DNA from: Pleurodeles waltl
Lineage: Eukaryota; Chordata; Amphibia; Caudata; Salamandridae
Direction of reading: 5' to 3'
Length of the DNA: 64,000 nt
Assembly: GCF_031143425.1 (NCBI RefSeq)
Contig: NC_090448.1
Coordinates: 333,572,177-333,636,176, forward strand
Shown here piece by piece: positions 56,155 through 64,000 of this stretch. The first letter of the stretch is position 1, and the number at the start of each line of letters is the position of its first letter. Under the pieces are notes generated by a model. That model did no database searches. It worked only from the letters and a program-made list of their open reading frames with translations, and was not told the origin of the DNA. A program made the translations under genes and the position numbers.

Positions 56155-58571
56155 TGTAAGAAACTGGCACTTGTTGCAGTTACCCCACCACTTTTTGACA
56201 TATATTGATGCTGACCTGACTGCGAGTGTGCTGGGATCCTACTGACCAGGCCCCAGCAACTGTTCTTTCCCTAAAAAAAAAAAAAAGTACCATTGTTTCC
56301 ACAATTGGCACACAGCAAAGTCCCTTGTAAAAGGTACCAGTGGTACCAAGGGCCCTGTGACCAGGGAGGGTCCCTACGAGCTGCGGCATGTGTTGTGCCA
56401 CCTAAGGGACCCCTCACCTAACACATACACACTGTCATTGCAGATTGTGTATATTGATGGGCAGAAAAAGTCAACATGGCATCCCCCACAGGGTGCCATG
56501 CCCACAAAACACTACCTGTGGCATAGGTAAGTCACCCCTCTAGCGGGGCTTACAGCTCTAAGGCAGGGTGCACTGTACCTCAGGTGAGGGCATAGCTGCA
56601 TGAGCAATATGCCCCTACAATGTCTAAGTCCATTCTTAGACATTGTAATTGCAGTGTGACCATATTAAGTATATTGTCTGGGAGTTTGTCAATACAAACT
56701 CCACAGTTCCATAATGGCTTCACTGAATACTGGGAAGTTTGGTATCAGACTTCTCAGCACAATAAACCCCACTGATGCCAGTCTGGGATTTATAAAAAAA
56801 AAATGCACACAGAAGGCATCGTAGAGTTGCCCCCTGTATTTTACCTAATCCTCTAGTGTAGGACTGACCGGTCTGCGCCAGCCTGCCACTAGCAGACAAG
56901 TTTCTGACCTCATGGGGTGAGGGCCTTTGTTCTCTCTGAGGCCAGAAACAAAGCCTGCTCTGGGTGGAGCTGCTTCACACCTCCCCCCTACAGGAACTTT
57001 AACACCTGGGGGTGAGCCTCAAAGGCTCAGGCCTCATGTTACAGTGCCCCAGGGCTCTCCAACTAGCAGAGATGCCCGCCCCTCAAACAAAGCCCCACTT
57101 TTGGGGGCCAGTTCACTGGAAAGTTAGGAAAAACAGGGAGGAGTGACCTCTTCAGTTGGGACCACCCCTAAGGTGTTCAGAGTGGAAGTGGCCCACTCCC
57201 TGCAGAATCCTCCATCTTGGTTTGGAGGACAGGGACCAATAGGGATAGGAATGTGCCCCTCTCCCCAAAGGGAGTGGTCACAAGGAGGGTGTAGCCACCC
57301 TCAGGGACAGTAGCCATTGGCTACTGCTCTCTGACCTCTGTAAGCGCCCCTAAATCTTGCATTAAAGGCCTTCCCTGAACGCAACTCACCAGATTACTGA
57401 CGTTCTACAAGAAGAAGGAGGACTGCTTAGCTGAAACCCTAGCAGAGGAGAAGGAAGACGACAACTACTTTGGCCACAGCCCTACCAGCCTGTCTCCTGC
57501 TTCAAAGAACCTTCAAAAGAACAGCGACGCGTCCAGCAGGCCCAGCAACCTCTGCTTAGCTCCAGAGGACTGCCCTGCACCCAAAAGGACCAAGAACTCC
57601 CGAGGACAGCGGCCCGGTCCAAGAAAAACCAACAACTAAAGACTCCCTCCTCACTGCGGATGCGTGAGTTCTGACTACTCTGCACCCGACGCCCACAGCC
57701 GTGTCCAGTTGGTCCACCCAGCTAGAGAAGGTCCCCAGGCAATTGCGAGCAAGTGCCCACCCTGGGTTGACCTCCCCACACCTCCACGACGACACCTGCA
57801 GAGGGAATTCCGAGGAATCCCTTGACCGCGAAGCTTCAGACGAAGATTTCCGACACCTAAAGACACACTGCACCCGCAGCTCCCAGGCTTTGGAGAACCT
57901 GACCTCCAGTGCAGCAACGTTCAGCAGGCGGCCCTCCTCCCTGTCCACCCGGTGGTGTGCCCGAGACACCCCCCTGTACCTCGCCTGCAGCCTCTGAGTG
58001 GCCCCCAGTGTCTCCTCATAGACCAGCATTGGAAGCCCATTGTCCAGTTTGCACCCTGCATCCGATCGCCCCTGTGCCGCAGAGGGTGTGTTTGGTACCT
58101 ACTTGTGGCCCCTCCAGTGCTCCTTCAATCCCCCCTGGTCTGCCCTCCAAGTCGTGGGTATTTACAGGAGCCCACGTTGAAATCGCTCATCTTTGACCTC
58201 TGCACCCGTCCGGCCCCATGTTGCTGGTGGTGGGTGTTTGGGGTTAACTTGAACCCCAACCGGTGGACTTCCTAAACCCCAGAGACTGAAACTGTAAGTG
58301 TTGTACTTACCTTCAAATCGAACTAACATTTCTTTCCCCCAGGAAATGTTTCTGAAAATTGCACTGAGTGTATGCTTCTTCTATTGTCTGTGTGTGTGTA
58401 CAACAAATGCTTGCACTACCCTCTGATAAGCTTAACTGCTGGAACAAACTACCACAAAAGAGAGCATTAGTATTATCTACTTTAACCTCTGTTAAGCCTT
58501 TGGTAAACCCCTGGCCTCTGTGCACACTATATCTCATTTTGATACAGTATATACAGAGCCTGCTTCCTACA
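56155..58571 (+). mobile_element. TG...CA family element nested in copy F (copy E)
   Basis: It starts TGTAAGAAACTGG at 56155 and ends GCTTCCTACA at 58571, with a perfect 5-bp duplication GTTGC. Motifs run in the same order as in copy D (CTAACCAGGCC-like, GGCATAGGTAAGTCACC, GTACAACAAATGCTT). An A-run of about 14 lies near 56272. At 2.4 kb with no coding capacity, it independently supports the boundaries deduced for copies A and D. Confidence 0.75.
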
Positions 58572-58576
58572 GTTGC
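58572..58576. repeat. Target-site duplication GTTGC, right
   Basis: Exact match to 56150-56154. Copy F sequence resumes after it. Confidence 0.8.
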
Positions 58577-58852
58577 CCTTCTAGTATTTTGTGGTCTTGT
58601 GTTCCAAAAATAAAGCACCTTTATTTTTGAACAAATGAGCGTTTTCTTTCATGTGTGTAAGTGGTGTGTGACTACAGTGGTATTGCATGAGCTTTGCATG
58701 TTTCCTAGATAAGCCTTGGCTGCTCATCCACAGCTATCGCTACAGAGCCTGGCTTCTAGACACTGCTACACTTCACTAAAAGGGTATACCTGGACCTGGT
58801 ATAAGGTGTAAGTACCCTGGGTACCCACCACGCACCAGGCTAGCTTCCTACA

Positions 58853-59704
58853 AGTGCCAACACAATGTGGATCGTTTCTGCATACTTTCTGCCTCACATT
58901 ATTACACAGAAGTCATGATCTTGGGAGACGCCCATTTACAATGTAGCAGGACACTTAATTATCCTGAATTTCATGGTTGGCTGATAAGAGGTCCCAGTCT
59001 TATTACATTTCTGGATTGTTTGAAATTGTGGATTTTGATGGTCTCATGCTGTAAGTTGTCAGTGAGTTCAACACAGTGTCAGGAAGACAATAAAAGGCCT
59101 TCCAGTCCTGGAGAAGTTATGCACCCTTCACATGGCCCACTCCTCCACCACAGACTGGTAGTTTCTATATGCTGGGTCTTGTATCTATAGACTTAGAGTG
59201 AGCCAGGCATAATTTTAGTTGCCTCTGTGGTGGACCATTAGAAGTATTCCCAAATTCACCATGTTTCTGTCTCAAAAGAATGGCATTTTTACAATGTGAC
59301 TTGTGAGGCACAGTGGGCTTACTGCAAACCACAATTTAATGTATTTGTTTCAGGAGCAGCTGACGTCCGGACAGAATCTTGTGGTGACATAAACTACTTT
59401 TTACTTTATGTTGAAATGCTAATGAATTTTGCTTGTGAGATCATTTCTTGTACTATGTCTTCACAAGCTCTGTGTATTAAGCTTTTCCAGAAGAGGAACA
59501 ATTAGTGGATGGATATGCTGTTGAGCATTTTCAGATAAAATGCCAGTGCTGCTTAACACCTCCTTTTGTATAGACTATGTTTTAAGGGGTTTATAAGTAT
59601 GTGTGTATATGCTAGATGTTGGAAGAAGGGCTGTCTTATTTTATGCAAACACTGTGTATAAGGGAGGTATCAGCCTTCAATGGCACATTCCAAAGCAGTA
59701 CAGC
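58853..59704. other. Unassigned AT-rich sequence
   Basis: No gene or repeat terminus was recognised. Confidence 0.4.
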
Positions 59705-59995
59705 ATTATCTATCTGATAGAGACTTCTAGCTGCAGATTCCTTACATCTAGAATTTTCTGGCGTCAGTTTGGAATCCTGAACTTTTGCAGAGCAATATCC
59801 TTGCGCGTGCCGTAGTTCGGATCCTCGTAGTGTAGTTGGAGCCCTCGGTGATGTAACGGTCACCTATAAAGGCACCACTCAGGAGCGCATGTGTCAGTTC
59901 TTTTCCTTCCGCGACGGTTAAAGCGCAGATCCGGAATAGACCTACCCTTATGTCTTTTTTTACTTTTTTGTGGAGACTTTTTTCGTCTGTGCACA

Positions 59996-60868
59996 ATGGC
60001 ATTGAGGAAGACTCAGTTCAAGCTGTGTGGCGCCGACAACCGTGCCATGTTGGTGATGGACCCCCACCACTTATGTCTCGGGTGCCTAAACTGAGACCAC
60101 GACTCAAAGTTGTGTTTGGACTGCTGGGCCATGGCTCTGAAAGCTTTGGCTCTGGGCGATCCTAGCTTCTTCACGCAACACCCCACCCCGGAGAGCTTAG
60201 TGGTCCAAGCCTCCATTTCCCATGGTGCCTTTCCTTCTGCTCCTCCGGATAGGTAATCGAAGAGGCTGGACCAATTGGGTAGGAAGAGGTTTTCTTCCTC
60301 CAGAGTTCAGTAAACACCTCACCTATTGGGCCGTTTTTCCCATACTTTATGGGATACAGTGGCACATGTGCTGCCTCAGGTCCCAGAGGACATGTGGGCA
60401 ACTCTCTCACAGGCAGTGAAAGATGGGAGAGATGCAGCCAAGTTTACCATCAGGTATAGTTTTGACACCACGGACTCGGTGGGCAGGGTGATTTCCTCGA
60501 CAGTGACGCTTTGACGCCACTCCTGGCTACATACCTCTTGCTTTTCTGGGGTTGTCCAGGCAGATCTTATGGACATGCCCTTTGATGGGACCCACCTTTT
60601 TGGCAAAAAGACAGACTCTGCGCTGGAGCGCTTCAAGGACTCCCAGGCTTACGGGCAAGTGCTTGGGCTGTTTGACAGCCCCTCGCCAGCAGTCTTTTGC
60701 CACTTTCAAGGCTTTGTAGGGGGCGGGGTACCCCGCCATCCACAGACCAGCCACCATCCTCTGCAAGGCCAATATCTTGGGCAGGAACTCGGTCGTGATC
60801 CCTTCAGACCCAGAGGGTCTGGCCAGAAGTCGCCCACCACCCAGCCCTCCTCCTCCACAACATCCTAG
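59996..60868 (+). pseudogene. DIRS-6 gag-like ORF1 remnant
   Basis: The ATG at 59996 opens MALRKTQFKLCGADNRAMLV. HHLCLGCLN, a stop, then DHDSKLCLDC give a zinc-knuckle-like C/H spacing. A deletion then joins SFFTQHPTPESLVVQAS to later blocks DGRDAAKFTIRYSFDTTDSV (about 60425-60480) and MDMPFDGTHLFGKKTDSAL (about 60569). This is the best view of the gag N-terminus in the window, but stops and frameshifts make it dead. Confidence 0.7.
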
Positions 60869-61029
60869 CCCTCCTAGTGTGATTCTGCAAAACCTTGTAC
60901 ATCCGATTGGAGGGAGGGTTTAATATCATCTCCCTCACTGGCGGTCCACAACATAGGACAAATGTGTCTTGCAGATCATCCAGAAGCGCTATTTTCTCCC
61001 CTTCCATTCTTTCTGTCCCACAATGCCTC

Positions 61030-61560
61030 CCTCAAAAGAACTGCTGATGGAATATCACTTGGTTTTGCTCCGCGACAAAGTTCTGGCTCTCATTGCCAAT
61101 GGAGCATAGAAAGGGTTCTGAAATCAGAAGTAGGCAGCGGTTGTTATTCCTGCTACTTTCTGATACCCAAAAAGAACAGGAGCTTTCACCCTATTCTGGA
61201 TTTGCAGGACATCAATCTCTTCCCCAAAAAGGAGAAATTAAAAATGCTCACGCTAGCTCAGGTCTTGTCTGCCCTAGACCAAGGAGACTGAATGGTGGCG
61301 TGGACTTGCAGGATGTGTATATCCATATCCCCATCCTGCCTCACACAGCCATTATCTGCAGTTTAAGGTAGGCCACAAGCACTTTCAGTTTACTGTGCTC
61401 CTCTTTGGCCTCACCAGGGCCCCTCAGGAGTTGACCATGGTGATGGCAGCAGTCGCAGCTCTTCTGCGCAGGCTAGGGGTTTCAATCTTACCCTACCTCG
61501 ATAACTGACTGTTGAAGGCCCCTTCGCCCCAGGCTGTTGCCCCCACCTTCAGACTACGGC
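61030..61560 (+). pseudogene. DIRS-6 reverse transcriptase remnant
   Basis: GCYSCYFLIPKKNRSFHPIL (61135-61195), LKMLTLAQVLSALDQGD (about 61240), LQDVYIHIPILPH, VLLFGLTRAPQE and LPYLDN-stop-LLKAP (about 61490-61530) give the palm motifs in order. The catalytic box YLDDWLL has become YLDN plus a stop. Frames shift between blocks. Confidence 0.75.
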
Positions 61561-61754
61561 CAACCTTTTGCATTTGCTGGTGTTTACTATAAACGTGCTG
61601 AAGTCGCACCTGACTCCCTCTCCGACACTCCCTTTCATCTGAGATGTTTTGGACACAGCACTGCCCAGGCCTATCCTCCCGGGCAGCAGGTCCAGGATAT
61701 TCAGGTTATGATTCCGATGTTTCGGCCTCTATCTATGATTTTGGTGAGGCAGAC

Positions 61755-62195
61755 TGTAAGAAGGGGTTCCCTAGAGGCTTAACCACGGCTAAGTATAATA
61801 ATAATAAATGAGTCACACAATCAATGACTAATTCCAGGCCAGTGTATTTATACTGGAAAAATATATTTTGCTACTTTATTTCTAGAACCCAATGGATCTT
61901 GTTGGAGGGAAGTACATTTGAAATTAAGTATTGAACATATGTGTCAATAGAACTTTGTTTAGATTTGGTAAAGAAAGCGGTTTACAGGCAAGTAACTCTT
62001 TTCACTTTTAAAAGTTGACAGTGCAATTTTCTGAACAGTACTGGGGGGGAAGTGCTAGTTTAGTTTTGAGGTAAGTACTCAAACCCCAGTCTCCGGGGGT
62101 TAGGATGTCCACTGGTCGGGGTTCAGGATGACTCCAAACTTACACCACCACTAACATGTGGCCGGCCGGGTGCAGAGGTCATAGTTGAAGGTAGA
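61755..62195 (-). mobile_element. TG...CA family fragment inside DIRS-6 (piece G)
   Basis: It starts TGTAAGAAGG at 61755 with an internal deletion soon after. Sequence similar to copy A at 8380-8730 follows (AAAAATATATTTTG, GAGGTAAGTACTC, GTGCAGAGGTCA) in the same inverted orientation. It is truncated at about 62195, where DIRS sequence resumes. Confidence 0.6.
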
Positions 62196-62204
62196 ATCTG
62201 AAAT

Positions 62205-62431
62205 CCAAAAAGAGCGTTGGCGTTCTACCTAGATCATATCAAAGATTTACGGGTGGACGATAAACTCTTAGTGGGTTATGTGGGTGTGAAGAAAGGGAAG
62301 GCAGTGCAGAAGAGGACCATCTCACAATGGGTAGACCTCTGCATCAAGATGTACTACACTTTGGCGAAAAAGCAACCCCCTGAGTGTTTGCGTGCTCATT
62401 CAACCAGAGCAGCTGCTGCTACCACACCATA
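62205..62431 (+). pseudogene. DIRS-6 tyrosine recombinase C-terminal part
   Basis: A 71-codon frame holds LAFYLDHIKDLRVDDKLLVG, KKGKAVQKRTISQWVDLCI and CLRAHSTRAAAATT. HSTR is the HxxR catalytic box of the DIRS tyrosine recombinase. The frame stops before the tyrosine-bearing block, whose decayed counterpart lies at about 62440-62570. The part upstream, with the box I arginine, is absent. Confidence 0.7.
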
Positions 62432-62754
62432 AGCATGCAGTTCCAGTCCTCGATATCTGCCAGGCGGAAACGTGGGTGTCTTTACATACATACACCAAGC
62501 ATTAGTGCCTGGACAATCAGGTCCGCAGAGACAGCTACTTTGGCCGTTCGGTCCTGCATGATCTTAGTTCGCAGTCCCCCACCGGGGATGGCATTGCTCT
62601 GGTATCTATTTTAAGATAAGGAATGTGAAACTAGAAGTCTCGATCAGATGTACAAGTTACATACCTTCAGTAACAATATATCTGTAGAGATATAATCTAG
62701 TTGGAGATGCCTTACTGACACGCCCATCCTCCCCACAACCAAACTGATTTTATC

Positions 62755-64000
62755 ATTTTGGCCAGAAGGGACCAACCTAGGGTGGGCACAAGGTTTGAAT
62801 TGCCTGGGGGCCTGCTCTGGACCAGTGGGCCACCTGGACACTGGCAGTGGGCGTCAGGGGTAGATTGGGCAGGATGCACGGATACAGGGCAGTTCTGGAG
62901 TCCTTTTGGGGGGTGTCTTCTGGACACAGTTGCTGTCCTCAGAAGTTCTTGGTCCTCTGGTGGGTAGGCAGTCCTCTGGGGGTTTGGAAAGGTTGCCGGT
63001 TCTGCTGGATGCATCGCCTTTTGGTAGGAGAGTCCTCGAAGCTGCAGACAAGCCGGTAGGGCTGGAGCCCAATTCAGTTGTCATCTGGAGTCTTTACTGC
63101 TGGGGTTTCGGCTTTGCAGTGTTTCTTCTTTTGTCTTCTTGTTGGGTTTGCTAGGAATCTGGTGAGCTAATTTCAGGGGAGCCCTTAAATCCTAGATTTA
63201 GGAGCGTTACAGAGATCAGAGGGTAGTAGCCAATGGCTACTGTCCCTGAGGGTGGCCACACCCTTCTTGTGCCCACTCCCCTTGGGGAGTGGGTACATTC
63301 CTAACCCTATTGGTCCCTGTCCTCTAAATCAAGATGGAGAACTCTGCAGGGAGGCAGGTCATTTCAGCTCTGGACACCTTAGGGGCGGTCCTAGCTGGAG
63401 TGGTCACTCCTCCCTGTTTTACCTAATTTTTCCGCCGGACTTGCCGCCAAAAGTGGGGCTTTGTCCGGGGTGCAGGCATCTCCACTAGCTGGATTGCCCT
63501 TGGGCACTGTAACAGGAGATCTGAACCTTTGAGGTTCACCTCCAAGTATTACAATTCCTGAAGGCCTCCACACTGAACAAGCTTTGTGTCTGGCCTCAGA
63601 GAGCACAAGGGCTCTCACTCCATGAGGTCAGAAACCTGTCTTTTAGTAGCAGGCTGGCACTAACTGGTCAGCCTTACACTAAAGGGTTAGTTTAAATACA
63701 CGGGGCATCTCTAAGATGCCCTCTGGGTGCATTGTACAATAAATCAAACACTGACATCAGTGTGGGTTTATTGTGTTGAGAAGATTGATATCAACCTTCC
63801 CAGCCTTCAGTGAAGCAATCATGGAGCTGTGGAGTTTGTGATGACTAACTCCCGTCCCATGTACTTAATATTGCCCCACTGCACTTACAATGCCTAAGAA
63901 TGGACTTGGACATTGTAGGGGCATAGTGCTCATGTTGCTATGCCCTCACCTGTGGTATAGTGCACCCTGCCTTAGGGTTGTAAGGCATGCTAGAGGGGTG
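62755..64000 (-). mobile_element. TG...CA family element running off the window (piece H)
   Basis: From about 62755 the sequence is the reverse complement of copy E/D interior (for example AGGGTGGGCAC, GTAGCCAATGGCTAC, GGTATAGTGCACCCTGCCTTAGGG in two shorter blocks). It continues to the end of the window. Its expected TGTAGGAAG-side terminus is missing at the junction with DIRS-6. Confidence 0.65.

Larger units (their letters stand above)
53905..58852 (+). mobile_element. Second TG...CA-type large non-coding family (copy F), split by copy E
   Basis: The 3' end is GGCTAGCTTCCTACA at 58852, preceded by CTGGACCTGGTATAAGG. AATAAA lies at about 58609 and a TATATATGTAG stretch at about 56115. The interior resembles the first family only in its final CTTCCTACA and in general composition, so I treat it as a separate family. 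The 5' end is not resolved (about 53905), and no duplication of the right flank AGTGC was found. Copy E (56155-58571) interrupts it. No protein is encoded. Confidence 0.55.
59705..62754 (+). mobile_element. DIRS-type retroelement with internal deletion and insertion (DIRS-6)
   Basis: The left terminus has CTAGCTGCAGATTCCTTAC (about 59729). Gag, RT and recombinase remnants follow on the plus strand. The RNase H region is missing, and a piece of the TG...CA family (61755 to about 62195) lies between RT and recombinase. The decayed terminal-motif pair is at 62605-62715. The 3' end is lost where another TG...CA family piece begins at about 62755. Confidence 0.75.

Noticed and set aside
56272..56286. 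A-run that might be a retroposon tail
   Set aside because: It lies in the interior of copy E with family sequence on both sides and no flanking duplication.
1..64000. tRNA, rRNA or snRNA genes
   Set aside because: No cloverleaf-compatible stretch with intact A and B boxes and no recognisable rRNA or snRNA core was seen. A covariance-model scan would be needed to exclude decayed copies.

Overview
The window looks like gene-poor intergenic DNA from a very large vertebrate genome, most likely a salamander of the newt type (Pleurodeles-like). This is inference. It rests on six DIRS-type tyrosine-recombinase retroelement pieces, a very large PIF/Harbinger transposon with Myb-like genes, a vertebrate L1 with APE, RT and ORF1 remnants, a Penelope-like fragment, hAT elements, and several copies of multi-kilobase non-coding elements bounded by TG...CA. 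No cellular gene is certain. One 84-bp open block with good splice sites at 25759-25842 is the only candidate host exon.

Layout. 826-18270 is one L1 on the minus strand, broken by three large insertions at 1878-5808, about 6046-10704 and 11025-14806. The last two contain further insertions: another copy of the same family at 8164-10381 and a hAT element at 13593-14730. 18940-23600 is a decayed DIRS element. 23600-29716 is mostly unassigned sequence with a hAT MITE (25001-25341), the candidate exon and low-complexity stretches. 29717-37520 holds two adjoining DIRS elements, the second split by a minus-strand Penelope-like fragment (about 32240-33538). 39225-40880 is a short DIRS element carrying a palindromic MITE (39903-40072).

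41514-50980 is the most interesting part: a 9.47-kb PIF/Harbinger element with perfect 15-bp terminal inverted repeats. It carries three genes. The first is a two-exon Myb/SANT-like gene (+, 42098-43553, intact). The second is a HARBI1-type transposase on the minus strand, whose short first exon (50651-50569) lies near the right end and joins in frame, across an inferred 5.47-kb intron, to the catalytic exon at 45095-44095. The third is a second Myb/SANT-like gene with a long Pro/Ser/Thr-rich tail and an 11-copy 18-residue repeat (+, 45560-48635), encoded inside that intron on the opposite strand and followed by 34-bp and 35-bp arrays. The hexamer ACCGCC/GGCGGT recurs in both subterminal regions, in the CpG-rich segment before the third gene and in the 35-bp array.

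51110-52090 is a DIRS 5' fragment. About 53905-58852 is a second TG...CA family with a copy of the first family (56155-58571) inside it. 59705 to about 62754 is a DIRS element with gag, RT and recombinase remnants interrupted by a piece of the TG...CA family, and 62755-64000 is another piece that runs off the window.

In known PIF/Harbinger systems the Myb-like protein and the transposase act together, with the Myb-like partner helping nuclear import and end recognition. Here the transposase and the second Myb gene carry frameshifts while the first Myb gene is open, so this copy is probably not autonomous although its parts remain recognisable.
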